Below are positions 34,540-44,086 of a DNA stretch of 64,000 nt, one piece after another; position 1 is the stretch's first letter; each line of letters opens with the position of its first letter. Position numbers and translations under genes: made by a program. This DNA is from Nocardiopsis ansamitocini. GTDB lineage: Bacteria > Actinomycetota > Actinomycetes > Streptosporangiales > Streptosporangiaceae. Location: NCBI RefSeq assembly GCF_030268225.1, contig NZ_BSQG01000005.1, positions 124,001 to 188,000 of the forward strand. The letters are read 5' to 3'. Under the pieces are notes generated by a model. It saw only the letters and a program-made list of their open reading frames with translations. It ran no database searches and was not told the origin of the DNA.

Positions 34540-37383
34540 TCAGGTCACCGAGGAGTAGGCCACCACACCCCGGCGTACCGCGTCGATGGCGGCGCGGGCG
34601 GTGGAACGCACCCCGCTGCCCTCGGGGGCCGCCTGGGCCACCTGACCGAGCATGTCGATGAGTTGCTTGGTGGTGCGCACGAAGTCGCCGGCGGGCATCC
34701 CGGCCTCGTGCAGGATGTGGTCGAGGCGATCCCCACGGGCCCAGCGATGCGTCATCCACACGAACCCGAAGTCGGGCTCGCGCAGGAACGACACCCGGTG
34801 GTGGTACTCGGTCTCGTGCAGCTCACCCCACAGACGCGTCATCTCGGTCAGCGTCTCGCGCACCGCACCGTTGGGCACCCGGGGGGAGGCGTCGTCGGAG
34901 CGCCGCGCCTCATAGACCAGGGTGGACACGCAAGCGGCGAGCTCGATCGGGCTGAGCTGCTCCCACAACCCCCGGCGCAGGGACTCCGCCGCCAGCAGGT
35001 CGAGCTCGGAGTAGATCTTGGCCAGCAGCCGCCCCTCGTCGGTGACGGTGTCCTCGTGCAGGTAGCCCAGTTCCTCCAGCACCCGACACACCTGGTCGAA
35101 GGTGCGGGAGATGACATGGGAGCGGCCCGCGACGCGCCGCTCCAGCTCGTCCGTCTCCTTCTTCAACCGGAAATAGCGTTCCGCCCAGCGTGCGCGGTCT
35201 TCCCTGCCCTCGCTGTTGTGGCAGGGGTGCTCGCGCATCCGGGCCCGGAGCGTGGCGATCTCGGGGTCCTCGCCCACTCCCCCGCCGCCCCGGTGGCGCA
35301 CGGGCGCAGGCTCCAATCCGTCGAGTTTGGTGCGCAGCGCCGAGGCGAGTTCGCGCCGCGACTGCGCCGAACGCGCGGAGAAGGACTTGGGCACCCGCAT
35401 CCGACCGGCGGGCTCCACCGGAACGGGGAAGTCCGCGGCGTTCAGCCGCTTGGCCTGACGGCTGACGGTGAGCACCAGCGGCACCGGCTCGGGGCCCTTG
35501 TCCAGCCCCGGGTCGAGGACCAGGGCGTAGCCCGAGTGCCGGCCGGCGGGGATGCGGATGATGTCGCCCGGTTTGAGGGAGTGCAGGCTGCGCACGGCAT
35601 CTTTGCGACGCTGGGCTCCCCGGTTGCGCTGGGCGAAGGTCTCCAGGTCGCTGAGGCGGCGCCGCATCGCCGCGTACTCCATGAAGTCGCCCCGAGGGTC
35701 GTGGGCGGCCCGGGCGTACCCTTCGAGCGCTTCCTCGTGCTTGCGCAGCTGGCGCACCAGGCCCACCACGGCGCGGTCGGCCTGGAACTGCGCGAAGGAG
35801 GACTCCAGCATGGCCCGGCCCCGGTCCCGGCCGACCTGCGCCACCAGGTTGACGGCCATGTTGTAGGACGGCTGGAAGCTGGAGTTGAGCGGATAGGTGC
35901 GCGTCCCCGCGAGCCCGGCGACCGCCTCGGGGTCGGTTCCGGCCTGCCACACCACGACGGCGTGGCCCTCCACGTCGATCCCGCGGCGACCGGCACGGCC
36001 GGTGAGCTGCGTGTACTCCCCAGGGGTGAGGGCCGCGTGGGTCTCACCGTTCCACTTGTCGAGTTTCTCGATGACCACCGTGCGGGCCGGCATGTTGATG
36101 CCCAGCGCCAGGGTCTCGGTCGCGAACACCGCGCGGATCAGGCCGCGCGAGAACAGTGTCTCCACGACCTCTTTGAACGTGGGCAGCAGCCCCGCGTGGT
36201 GGGCGGCCACCCCGCGCTCCAATGCGCGGATCCATTCGGAGAACCCCAACACGGCCAGATCGGCCTGCGGGATGTCGGCGCACTGGCGCTCGGCGTACTC
36301 CCGGATCTGCTCGGCTTCCTCCGGTGTGGTCAGGGAGAGTCCGGACTGGACGCACTGGCGCACCGCGTCATCGCACCCCGCACGACTGAAGATGAAGGAG
36401 ATCGCGGGCAGCAGCCCCGCGTCGTCGAGCTCCTCGACGATCTGCACCCGGTTGGGCGGGGCGAACTTGGACCGGGGGCGGGGCGTACCACTGCGCGCCC
36501 TGCTCTGCGGGTGGCGGCGCTTGTGCGCCATCTGGGTGACGCGCGCATCGTCCTGGGCCATCCGGACCAGGCGCGGGTTGACCAGCAGACGCTCACCGTT
36601 GACCTGGATCTCCGCGGGGCGGTCGCGTCGCCCGGAGCGTTCGCGTCGGCGCTTCTCGCGTTTGGAGGTACCGGGTTCGGACTCGGCGGCCTCCGCGGGC
36701 GCTTCGTCGACGAACAGGTCGTGGATGCGGTTGCCGACCATCACGTGCTGCCACAGCGGCACTGGCCGGGTCTCGTCCACGATGACCGAGGTGTCCCCGC
36801 GCACCTGGTGCAGCCACTGGCCGAACTCCTCGGCGTTGCTCACCGTGGCACTGAGCGCCACCATGCGCACCGACTCGGGGAGGTGGATGATGACCTCCTC
36901 CCACACCGCGCCGCGGAAACGGTCGGCGAGGTAGTGCACCTCGTCCATGACGACGTACGCCAAGCCGGTCAGCGTGGTCGAGTTGGCGTAGAGCATGTTG
37001 CGCAGGACCTCGGTGGTCATCACGACCACCGGTGCGTCGCCGTTGACGCTGTTGTCGCCGGTCAGCAGACCGACGTTCTCCGCACCGTACCGGCGGACCA
37101 GGTCGGTGTACTTCTGGTTGGACAGTGCCTTGATGGGGGTGGTGTAGAAGCACTTGGCGCCGTCGCGCAGCGCGAGATGGACGGCGAATTCGCCGACGAC
37201 GGTCTTCCCGGAACCAGTGGGCGCGGCGACCAGCACACCATTGCCCGATTCCAGGGCCTTGCACGCTTTGACCTGGAAGTCGTCGAACTCGAATCCGTAC
37301 AGGGCCTGGAAGTCCTCGATAGCGGCGCTGGACTCCTGCTGGCGCCGGCGGAACTCGGCGTAGCGGGCGGCGTGGGTACTCAT
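34540..37383 (-). CDS. helY: Ski2-like DEVH-box RNA helicase (HelY type)
   Basis: A 947-residue superfamily 2 helicase of the Ski2/Mtr4 group. Motif I is APTGSGKT (54-61), motif Ia TTPIKALSNQKY, motif II DEVH (147-150), motif III SATVSN, and the C-terminal RecA domain has VFATETLALGINMPARTVV and QLTGRAGRRGID. A Ski2-type helical C-terminal domain follows with SPIELAACVSTLVYEARR. It probably unwinds structured RNA during decay. The ATG at 37383 gives MSTHAARYAEFRRRQ; there is little ribosome site. In mycobacteria helY also lies downstream of tatAC, as here. Confidence 0.93.
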   Translation of the reverse strand: MSTHAARYAEFRRRQQESSAAIEDFQALYGFEFDDFQVKACKALESGNGVLVAAPTGSGKTVVGEFAVHLALRDGAKCFYTTPIKALSNQKYTDLVRRYGAENVGLLTGDNSVNGDAPVVVMTTEVLRNMLYANSTTLTGLAYVVMDEVHYLADRFRGAVWEEVIIHLPESVRMVALSATVSNAEEFGQWLHQVRGDTSVIVDETRPVPLWQHVMVGNRIHDLFVDEAPAEAAESEPGTSKREKRRRERSGRRDRPAEIQVNGERLLVNPRLVRMAQDDARVTQMAHKRRHPQSRARSGTPRPRSKFAPPNRVQIVEELDDAGLLPAISFIFSRAGCDDAVRQCVQSGLSLTTPEEAEQIREYAERQCADIPQADLAVLGFSEWIRALERGVAAHHAGLLPTFKEVVETLFSRGLIRAVFATETLALGINMPARTVVIEKLDKWNGETHAALTPGEYTQLTGRAGRRGIDVEGHAVVVWQAGTDPEAVAGLAGTRTYPLNSSFQPSYNMAVNLVAQVGRDRGRAMLESSFAQFQADRAVVGLVRQLRKHEEALEGYARAAHDPRGDFMEYAAMRRRLSDLETFAQRNRGAQRRKDAVRSLHSLKPGDIIRIPAGRHSGYALVLDPGLDKGPEPVPLVLTVSRQAKRLNAADFPVPVEPAGRMRVPKSFSARSAQSRRELASALRTKLDGLEPAPVRHRGGGGVGEDPEIATLRARMREHPCHNSEGREDRARWAERYFRLKKETDELERRVAGRSHVISRTFDQVCRVLEELGYLHEDTVTDEGRLLAKIYSELDLLAAESLRRGLWEQLSPIELAACVSTLVYEARRSDDASPRVPNGAVRETLTEMTRLWGELHETEYHHRVSFLREPDFGFVWMTHRWARGDRLDHILHEAGMPAGDFVRTTKQLIDMLGQVAQAAPEGSGVRSTARAAIDAVRRGVVAYSSVT

Positions 37384-37484
37384 GTTGATCAAGCCTAATA
37401 GCCCGGCAAACTTTCGGCACGCCTCGGCGGGCTTGCCCGTCGGCGCGGGACGTGCCGCGCCGACTGCGACGAGTGGGGCTACGG

Positions 37485-37853
37485 CTACCCGGCGTCGGGC
37501 CGCTTCCGGTTGAGCGGGGAGGGCACCGCGCGCACGGGGACCTCGCCGCGCTGGATGGCGATCTCCTCGGGGGTCAGGTATTCCTCGGGGATGTCGAACT
37601 CGCCGTCCTTGGCTCCGAGCACGAACGCCTCCCATTCGGCGGGGGTGAAGAAGAGGATGCCTTTTTCGGGGGCCTTGCCATCGCGCACGGCGCGGAATCC
37701 GTCGTCGAACTTGGCGACCTCGACGATGGCCTCGGACTCTTCACTGGACAGGGACGAGCGCATCCATACGGCATCGGTGGTGTCGTGCCACTTCTCGTTC
37801 CCCTGGGCCTCGGGGGGAAGCGCGCGGGCGGGGGTGGGGTTCGACTCGCTCAT
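37485..37853 (-). CDS. DUF397 domain protein
   Basis: A 122-residue protein whose middle matches DUF397: VWMRSSLSSEESEAIVEVAKFDDGFRAVRDGKAPEKGILFFTPAEWEAFVLGAKDGEFD (about 30-88). The C-terminal 30 residues are an acidic then proline/arginine tail. DUF397 proteins are small partners of XRE/BldB-like regulators in actinomycetes and are usually next to one. Here there is none, and the gene lies between tatC and helY on the same strand, apparently part of that operon. The ATG at 37853 follows GGAGAGG. Confidence 0.85.
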   Translation of the reverse strand: MSESNPTPARALPPEAQGNEKWHDTTDAVWMRSSLSSEESEAIVEVAKFDDGFRAVRDGKAPEKGILFFTPAEWEAFVLGAKDGEFDIPEEYLTPEEIAIQRGEVPVRAVPSPLNRKRPDAG

Positions 37854-37918
37854 GGGTCCTCTCCGTCGGAAGTGCTCGACGCCGGCGAACTGGTGTGCAC
37901 CGGACTCAGATCAGGACC

Positions 37919-38773
37919 CTAGCGGTTGGGTGCCGTCTCGGCGCCGGATTCGTCGTCGAGCGGGGAGATCTCGTCGTCGTCCAGGTCGGCGGTGGAGTCC
38001 CCGACTCCCTTGCGGCGGTCGTTGAGGAAGCACACCAGTTCGGCGACCTCGAAGAGGAGCACCACGGGCACGCCCAGGACCATCATGGTGAAGGGGTCGC
38101 CGCCGGGGGTGACGATCGCCGCGAACACGAACGCCAGGAAGATGATCATGCGTCGCCACTTGGCGATCGCCCGATGCGGCAGCACGCCCAGGAAATTGAG
38201 CAACACCACGACCAACGGCAGCACGAAGGCGGTGCCGAACACCAGCAGCATCATGATGATGTAGCCGAGGTAGTTGTCGATGGTGATCAGGGGGACCGAT
38301 CCTTCGGGGGAGAACCCGAACAGGATCTGCATCGCCTTCTCGGTGACGTAGTAGGCCAGGGCCGCACCGGACAGGAACAACGGCACCGCGAACAGGACGA
38401 AGAGGTAGGTGTAGCGCTTCTCCTTGCCGCGCAGCGCCGGTGCCACGAAGGCCCAGAGCTGGTAGAGCCAGAACGGGCACGCCACCAGGATCCCGACGAT
38501 GATGGCGACCTTGAACCGCAGGAAGAACGCGTCGAAGATCCCGGTGAAGATGAGGCTGCAGGTGTCGGCGTCGGCTCCGCGCACCTCGGCGGGCAGGTCG
38601 CAGTAGGGCTTCTGGAGAAAGTTCCAGACCGGGTCGAAGAGGACGAAGCCGACGACGACGCCGGCCGTGACGAAGATGAGCGCCTTGACGACGCGGTTGC
38701 GCAGCTCGCGCAGATGATCCATCAACGGCATTCGCCCCTCGGGGTTGCCCTGCCGCCGCTCTCGCCTCGCCAT
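37919..38773 (-). CDS. tatC: Sec-independent protein translocase TatC
   Basis: A 284-residue polytopic membrane protein, the receptor for twin-arginine signal peptides. The N-terminal cytosolic signature MPLMDHLRELRNRVVKAL is followed by six transmembrane segments, with the conserved loop FRFKVAI-like FFLRFKVAIIVG and the Glu/Pro-containing ITIDNYLGYIIMML. The acidic C-terminal tail (DLDDDEISPLDDE) is cytosolic. The tatA gene is immediately upstream, with 94 bases between them. There is no tatB in view, as is usual in this phylum, where it is elsewhere. Confidence 0.96.
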   Translation of the reverse strand: MARRERRQGNPEGRMPLMDHLRELRNRVVKALIFVTAGVVVGFVLFDPVWNFLQKPYCDLPAEVRGADADTCSLIFTGIFDAFFLRFKVAIIVGILVACPFWLYQLWAFVAPALRGKEKRYTYLFVLFAVPLFLSGAALAYYVTEKAMQILFGFSPEGSVPLITIDNYLGYIIMMLLVFGTAFVLPLVVVLLNFLGVLPHRAIAKWRRMIIFLAFVFAAIVTPGGDPFTMMVLGVPVVLLFEVAELVCFLNDRRKGVGDSTADLDDDEISPLDDESGAETAPNR

Positions 38774-38867
38774 TACCGCTTACTCTCCGACTCAAGGGGA
38801 ACCGCGGCGCTGTCCGTGCACCCGTCCCAAGGCCGGGGGAACCGACAGCACCGCGATCGACGTCAGG

Positions 38868-39227
38868 TTAGGAACCGTACTGGCGCTGCTGCGAGGTCTC
38901 GGTGGAACCGTCGACGATGCGCTGGCCGGGGGGCAGCTGCGGGTATCCCTGAGGAGTCTGCTGCGGCTGCTGGTAGCTCTGGTTGTGCTGTGCGTCGTAG
39001 GCCTGCGGCGTCGCGGGCTGCGGCTGGGGCTGCTCGGGCGCCTGGGCCTGCTGCGGCTGCTGCGCCTGACCGGCCTCGTTCTCCTCGTCGGACAGGCCCT
39101 TGGCCTCGGCCTTGAGGATACGCCCGCTGCGGCCGATGGCGCGGGCGAGTTCGGGCAGCTTCTTAGCGCCGAACAGCAGTAGCGCGATCACCAGCAGGAT
39201 AAGGATCTCGCGGGGGCCGATGCCCAT
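38868..39227 (-). CDS. tatA: Twin-arginine translocase subunit TatA
   Basis: A 119-residue protein. A single N-terminal membrane helix (EILILLVIALLLFGAKKLPELARAIGRS) contains the FG..KLPE hinge, followed by the amphipathic helix and a long Gln/Pro-rich disordered tail. It forms the translocation pore with TatC. The ATG at 39227 has AAAGG ten bases upstream, inside the stop region of the preceding small gene, so coupling is likely. The tail is longer than the core needs, which is common in actinobacteria. Confidence 0.95.
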   Translation of the reverse strand: MGIGPREILILLVIALLLFGAKKLPELARAIGRSGRILKAEAKGLSDEENEAGQAQQPQQAQAPEQPQPQPATPQAYDAQHNQSYQQPQQTPQGYPQLPPGQRIVDGSTETSQQRQYGS

Positions 39228-39231
39228 GTCT

Positions 39232-39477
39232 TCAGCCTTTCTGTGCGGCGCCGGATGCGCCACCGATGGTATGCCCTGCCCGGGCAGGGGCCGTTTCGGG
39301 GCCGCTGCTGGCTGCGTCGACCGCGGCGCTCAGTGCCGCGTGGCGTGGATCGAGCTCGGCTCGGGTCAGGGCGAGCTGCGCGCCGAGGGCGCGCAAGCCC
39401 ACCAGCATGCGCACCGTGAGCACACCCACGATGATCAGGCCGATGGCCGCGAACAGGAGGGCAACGGTCAACAACAC
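39232..39477 (-). CDS. Small membrane-anchored protein upstream of tatA
   Basis: About 81 residues, with one N-terminal transmembrane helix (TVALLFAAIGLIIVGVLTVRMLVGL) and then an amphipathic helix LRALGAQLALTRAELDPRHAAL and a low-complexity tail. It looks like the small DUF948-like or TatB-like single-span proteins but has no FGxxKLP hinge, so I do not call it TatB. The start is uncertain: GTG at 39477 or TTG at 39474/39471, which have GGGAGAG better placed. Its TGA ends four bases before the tatA ATG. The position between pafBC and tatA suggests co-transcription. Confidence 0.6.
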   Translation of the reverse strand: MLLTVALLFAAIGLIIVGVLTVRMLVGLRALGAQLALTRAELDPRHAALSAAVDAASSGPETAPARAGHTIGGASGAAQKG

Positions 39478-39529
39478 TCTCCCGAGAGTACTCAATCCTC
39501 GGCAAATCTCTAGATCACGGCCCAGAAAA

Positions 39530-41521
39530 CTACCGGTCCGCGGCATACGCAGCGAGGGCCCGTTCCGCCTCGTCGTGGACCCGTTGCGCCAGTTCGGCCG
39601 GGGCGACCACCCGGGCTCCGGGCCCCAGGCGCAGCGCCAGACGGCTGACCCAGGCCGGCGCGGGGGTGCGCAGGGTGACGCGCAACCCGCCGCCCGGACG
39701 CTCCGCCACCCGCGTGCACAGGTAGTCCTCGGTGACCCAGCGCGCCGCCGGCTCCAGATCCAGGACGACATAGGTGTCGTCTCCGGAGAGCTGGAGGACA
39801 CCGCCACCGAGGTCACGCCCGCGCGCCCCCTCCGGCACCCGAGCGGCCACCGGAAGAACCGTCAGGTCCAGGACCCGGTCCAGGCGAAACAGTCGCACGT
39901 CCTCCCGCAGGCGGCACCACCCCTCGAGGAACGCGTGTCCGTCCTGAAGGACCAGGCGCATCGGGTCGACCTCGCGCTCGCTGACCCGGTCCTCATAACC
40001 CGACAGGTAGCGCAGGTGCAGCCGCTGCCCGGAGTCCAGCGCCGAGGCGGCCCGGCGCTGGATGTCTCGCACCTGCTCGTCGAGTTCGACCCGGACGTCC
40101 ACTGAATCGGCCAGCGCCACCGCGGTGCCCGCCGCCTTCCGCAGCTTCTCCCCCACCCGTTCGAGCGCAGCGGAGTCGACCCCCGGCAGGTCGCGCAGCA
40201 CCTCCATCCCGACCACGAGGGTGGCGGCCTCGTCCGCGGTGAGGCGCAGCGGCGCGGCGAGGGTGTCGGCGTTGCCGATGATGATCTCGCCGGTCTCCGC
40301 GGCGGCCTCCACGTCCACCTCGATGAGGTCTCCGGGGGTATAGCCGGGCAGACCACACATCCACAGCAGGCTCAGGTCCTTGAGTACCTGTTTCTCGGGG
40401 AGCGCGAAGTGCTCGGCGACGTCGGCCACGCGTACGTCGTGGCTGAGGGCGTAGGGCACGAGCATGAGCAGACGGCGCAACTGTTCGGAGGAGGCAGCAC
40501 CGCGGCGAGCGGGCTCGGCCGGCGCCTCACCGGACGCCCCGGCATCGGCGTCGGAGGGGGCCGAGGCATTGCGGGCGGCACCTCGCAGGTGCGCCACGAC
40601 CGCGGAGCGGACCTCCTCGGGCGACTGCACCAGGACGTGCTCGCCGTAGGAGGCGAGCTCCTCGGCGAGGACCGCCTCGTCGGTGAAGGGGTACTCCAGC
40701 AGGTCCCACCCGGGGTCCACGCCGGGCACGATACGACGGGCCCCGCGCCGCAGGCCGTGCGCGGTGTCGGCGCGCACCCGCAGCAGGGCGGGACGCTCGG
40801 GCTCGGCCGGGCGCCCTCGCACGACGGAGCGGACAGAGGCGTCAGCGGGGACCTGCACGGGCGGACCGCTGGTGTGCACGCGGACCTCCCCGACGATCCG
40901 GCCCAGTCGAAAGACCCGACGCTCGCCGCGGTCGCGGTCGTAGCCGGCGACGTACCAACGGCCGCGCAGGTTGACCACCCCCCAGGGCTCCAGTTCGCGG
41001 GGCTCCGGCTCCGGGGCTCCGGGCTTGCGGTAGTCGAAGCCGACCGGACGGCGGTCGCGTACGGCCTGCCAGACGGCGAGGAACGCCGGCTCGTCGGTGC
41101 CCAGGACCGGGGTGATCGCGGGCAATGCATCGGAGTCGACCGGGACCCCGGCCGCACGCAGCTTCAGCAGCGCGTCGGCGGCGGCACCGCCCAGGGCGGC
41201 ATGGCGCCAGGCCCGGGCGGCGAGCCCGAGGACCGCGGCCTCGTCGGGAAGCAGTTCGATGGGCTCCAGCCCGTAGTCGGCGCGGGAGATGCGGTAGCCG
41301 TCCTCCTCGCTGAAGGCGTCGTGTCCGCCCATGTCGATGGGGATACCGGCGGCGCGCAACTCCTTCTTGTCACGCTCGAACATCCGCTTGAAGGCGGCGT
41401 CGCTGTCGGCCTTGCCGTAGCCGTGGACGGTCGCCCGGATCTCCTGGGCGCTGAGGTACCGCCGCGTGGAAAGCAGGCAGATCACCAGATTGAGCTGCCG
41501 TTCGGTCTTCTCCTGCGACAT
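39530..41521 (-). CDS. pafBC: PafB-PafC fusion, WYL-domain transcriptional regulator
   Basis: A 663-residue natural fusion of PafB and PafC. The PafB half (1-330) has a winged helix in LNLVICLLSTRRYLSAQEIR and a WYL domain ending with LRGRWYVAGYDRDRGERRVFRLGRI. A linker rich in Ala/Glu follows. The PafC half (about 350-663) repeats HTH (QLRRLLMLVPYALSHDVRVADVAEHF) and WYL (LRYLSGYEDRVSEREVDPMRLVL...LEGWCRLREDVRLFRLDRV). PafBC is the mycobacterial activator of the RecA-independent DNA-damage response; the WYL domains are thought to sense single-stranded nucleic acid. The ATG at 41521 has AGAGG eight bases upstream. Confidence 0.93.
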   Translation of the reverse strand: MSQEKTERQLNLVICLLSTRRYLSAQEIRATVHGYGKADSDAAFKRMFERDKKELRAAGIPIDMGGHDAFSEEDGYRISRADYGLEPIELLPDEAAVLGLAARAWRHAALGGAAADALLKLRAAGVPVDSDALPAITPVLGTDEPAFLAVWQAVRDRRPVGFDYRKPGAPEPEPRELEPWGVVNLRGRWYVAGYDRDRGERRVFRLGRIVGEVRVHTSGPPVQVPADASVRSVVRGRPAEPERPALLRVRADTAHGLRRGARRIVPGVDPGWDLLEYPFTDEAVLAEELASYGEHVLVQSPEEVRSAVVAHLRGAARNASAPSDADAGASGEAPAEPARRGAASSEQLRRLLMLVPYALSHDVRVADVAEHFALPEKQVLKDLSLLWMCGLPGYTPGDLIEVDVEAAAETGEIIIGNADTLAAPLRLTADEAATLVVGMEVLRDLPGVDSAALERVGEKLRKAAGTAVALADSVDVRVELDEQVRDIQRRAASALDSGQRLHLRYLSGYEDRVSEREVDPMRLVLQDGHAFLEGWCRLREDVRLFRLDRVLDLTVLPVAARVPEGARGRDLGGGVLQLSGDDTYVVLDLEPAARWVTEDYLCTRVAERPGGGLRVTLRTPAPAWVSRLALRLGPGARVVAPAELAQRVHDEAERALAAYAADR

Positions 41522-41578
41522 CGCCGCACCTCTTTTCGCCGGGCCCGTGCTCATCCGCGCGACATTCTCGCCTGCGGG

Positions 41579-42700
41579 ATGGAACAAGACGCTACCGTGA
41601 CCCGGGTGATCAGATGGCGTAATGGTGAGGTGACCGAAGTCGGGCGCTCCTGGTCCGGCGTACTGGAAATCGACGTGGCACTGGCCGGTGACGAGGCCGG
41701 GTGCCGGGCACTGGCCTACACCGCGCTGGTGGGCGAACCAAGGGTCGGCGACCGTGTGCTGCTCAATACGACGGCGCTGGCGATGGGCCTGGGAACCGGC
41801 GGGTACGCGATGGTCGTGGCGCTGCCCGACCGGCTGCCACCGGACCCGACCGGCCCGGGGCACCTGGTGAAGGCCCGCTACACCCCGATGCAGGCCACCG
41901 TGCTGGGTGCCGACGAGCAGGATTCTCCGCATCACGCGGTACTGCGTGACGCCGACGGGGTGGACGGGATGCCGGTGGTGACCGCCGACCTGCACTCGGC
42001 GGTCCCCGCGATCCTGGCGGGGGCGACGCAACGCGTCCCGGGGCTTCGGGTGGCCTACGTGATGTTGGACGGCGGAGCGCTGCCGGCCTGGTTCTCCCGC
42101 AGCACAGCGGAACTGCGGTCGGCTGGGCTGCTGAGCGGGGTGGTCACCGTCGGCCAGTCCTTCGGCGGCGATCTGGAGACGGTCACGGTGCACACCGGGC
42201 TGTTGGCCGCGCGACACGTGCTGGGAGCGGACCTCGCGATCGTGGCACAGGGGCCGGGCAATCTCGGCACCGGAACACCGTGGGGCTTCTCCGGGGTGGC
42301 CACGGGCGAGGCGGTGAACGCGGCTGCGGTGCTGAACGGACGTCCGGTGGCGTCGTTGCGCGTCAGCGAGGGCGACGCGAGGGAGCGCCACCTCGGTGTC
42401 TCGCACCACAGCCTCACCGCCTACGGGCGGATCGCGTTGGCCCGGGCCGATGTGGTGGTGCCGCTGCTGCCCGGTGACTTCGGAGCCCGGGTACGCGCCC
42501 AGGCCGCGCCGCTCACCCAACGCCACACGGTGCTGGAGGTGGGCGTCGAGGGCCTCATGGAGGCGCTGCGGGCGCTTCCGGTCCGGCTCTCCACGATGGG
42601 GCGCGGGCTGGACGCGGATGCCGCGGCATTCCTGGCGGCAGCGGCGGCGGGGCGGCACGCGGCCGGTCTGGTCGGCCGACCGCGTCGGGGCGCCCCCTGA
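41579..42700 (+). CDS. DUF3866 family protein
   Basis: About 373 residues, matching the actinobacterial DUF3866 family of unknown function. The N-terminus VIRWRNGEVTEVGRSWSGVLEIDV is a beta-rich OB-like domain. The remainder is alpha/beta with GGALPAWFSRSTAELRSAGLL, VTVGQSFGGDLETVTVHTGLLAARH and AIVAQGPGNLGTGTPWGFSG, a glycine-rich loop that suggests nucleotide or phosphate binding. The start is uncertain: ATG 41579, GTG 41597 or GTG 41606, none with a good ribosome site. It is divergent from pafBC, with 57 bases between, and is a regular neighbour of that gene in actinobacteria. Confidence 0.85.
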   Translation: MEQDATVTRVIRWRNGEVTEVGRSWSGVLEIDVALAGDEAGCRALAYTALVGEPRVGDRVLLNTTALAMGLGTGGYAMVVALPDRLPPDPTGPGHLVKARYTPMQATVLGADEQDSPHHAVLRDADGVDGMPVVTADLHSAVPAILAGATQRVPGLRVAYVMLDGGALPAWFSRSTAELRSAGLLSGVVTVGQSFGGDLETVTVHTGLLAARHVLGADLAIVAQGPGNLGTGTPWGFSGVATGEAVNAAAVLNGRPVASLRVSEGDARERHLGVSHHSLTAYGRIALARADVVVPLLPGDFGARVRAQAAPLTQRHTVLEVGVEGLMEALRALPVRLSTMGRGLDADAAAFLAAAAAGRHAAGLVGRPRRGAP

Positions 42701-42703
42701 CAG

Positions 42704-42746
42704 CGGCGGGCCCGCTCCTGCCTACCGGGAAGGAGCGGGCCCGCCG
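42704..42746. terminator. Bidirectional terminator between the DUF3866 and FKBP genes
   Basis: A 16-base-pair perfect stem around GCGGGCCCGCTCCT with an 11-base loop. Confidence 0.9.
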
Positions 42747-42771
42747 ATGAAGCGGCCGGTGGTGGTGCGAC

Positions 42772-43839
42772 CTACTCGGCGTCGGCCGAGGGCTCGGCAG
42801 AGGGCTCGGGGGACGCTTCGGGCTCGGCCTCGGGCTGGGGCTGGGGGTCGACGGCACCCAGGATGTCGATGACGAACACCAGGGTGCCCGCGGGCGCACC
42901 GGATGCCTCGGCGTCCTCGCCGTAGGCGAGGTCCTCGGGGATGACCAGCATCAGCCTGCTGCCGACCTTCTGGCCGACGAGTCCCTCGTCCCAGCCCTTG
43001 ATGACGCCGCCCGTACCGACCTGGAAGGTGAAGGGCGTTCCGTCCTTGCCGGGGTTCCACGTGGAGTCGAACACCGCGCCGTCATCCCAGCGCACACCGG
43101 TGTACTGCGTGACGACCTGCTGCTCTGCGGTGACCTCGGGGCCGTCGCCCTCGATGAGGGGGACGATCTCCAGGTCCCCGGGCGGATCGGTGTCCTCGGG
43201 AATGGTGATCTCGGGGATCGCCCGGCCGGGGTCGGGTGCGGTGGGAAGGTCGCCGCCGCCGTCGGTGGTCTGCTCGCCGGGAACGACGTCGCCCTTGCCG
43301 TAGCGGGCGGTGATGTCCACGACCGCCACGGCGCCGCCCTCGGGCACCTCCTGGCCGGCTGCCGCGGCCTGTTCGGCCTGGGCCTCGTCCACGGGCGGGA
43401 AGGCGAAGACGACGCGGGTGTCCATGGGCTGGTCGACCATGGCGTTGGCGAGCTCGGGGGTCATCTCGGTGAGGTTGAGGAGCATGGGGGCCCCTGCCTC
43501 GTAACTGGACTGGGTGAGCTCGCCCTCACCGGGACCGGTCCATTGGTAGTCGGTGATGTGCACCAGGACCAGATCGTCGGCGCGGACCAGAGCGCCCTCG
43601 CTTTTGCCCTTGCGGGCCACGCCCGTCAGTTGTTCCTCGGGGGGAGCACTGTCGGGAAAGGCGATCTCGGGCTCTTCGCCGACGTTGCCGGTCACGGTCG
43701 GAAGACGACTGTCGTAGCCGTCGTCGGACCGCATGAAGACGGGCGTCTTCCAGTCATCTGGAACGTACCCGCAGCTGGACACAGCCAGCAGCAGGGCGGA
43801 GAACGGCACCGCTAGGGCCGCGGCTGCACGTCGGCGCAT
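42772..43839 (-). CDS. FKBP-type peptidyl-prolyl isomerase lipoprotein
   Basis: A 355-residue exported lipoprotein with lipobox LLLAVSSC (Cys23). Two FKBP-like domains can be traced: a degenerate one around 85-190 (VLVHITDYQWTGPGEG...VVFAFPP), and a complete one at 220-330 with VVTQYTGVRWDDGAVFDSTWN, FQVGTGGVIKGWDEGLVGQKVGSRLMLVIP and AGTLVFVIDIL, which has the usual active-site aromatics. The C-terminus is a Pro/Glu tail. It should help fold exported proteins. FKBP genes are a normal part of the pafA-pafBC region in actinobacteria. Confidence 0.92.
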   Translation of the reverse strand: MRRRAAAALAVPFSALLLAVSSCGYVPDDWKTPVFMRSDDGYDSRLPTVTGNVGEEPEIAFPDSAPPEEQLTGVARKGKSEGALVRADDLVLVHITDYQWTGPGEGELTQSSYEAGAPMLLNLTEMTPELANAMVDQPMDTRVVFAFPPVDEAQAEQAAAAGQEVPEGGAVAVVDITARYGKGDVVPGEQTTDGGGDLPTAPDPGRAIPEITIPEDTDPPGDLEIVPLIEGDGPEVTAEQQVVTQYTGVRWDDGAVFDSTWNPGKDGTPFTFQVGTGGVIKGWDEGLVGQKVGSRLMLVIPEDLAYGEDAEASGAPAGTLVFVIDILGAVDPQPQPEAEPEASPEPSAEPSADAE

Positions 43840-44086
43840 ATGTCACTACCTCAAGAGTTGGCCAGAAATCCCCGACACACTATCGAAGAAGCAAGAATGC
43901 ACCAGCCCGGTAAGAGAGGGGTTAAGAAGGGTTAATCCCCGCACCGGTGGGGCTCGTGAACGCGGTGCCGCCGCGAGCTGCGCGCACGGTGCACGGGTCC
44001 GATCCGCACGGTCCTGCGTCATCGCGGGGGCGATCGCCGCCCGCCCCGGGCCGCACGGCCCCTGGGCGGGCCCTTCTGCCGATCCG

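Noticed and set aside
34192-37398. Thousand-codon plus-strand frame opposite helY
   Set aside because: It is antisense to a helicase with all motifs. High GC at third positions creates such long shadows throughout this window.
39232-39477. Calling the small single-span protein TatB
   Set aside because: It lacks the FGxxKLP hinge and the length of TatB; only position suggests it.
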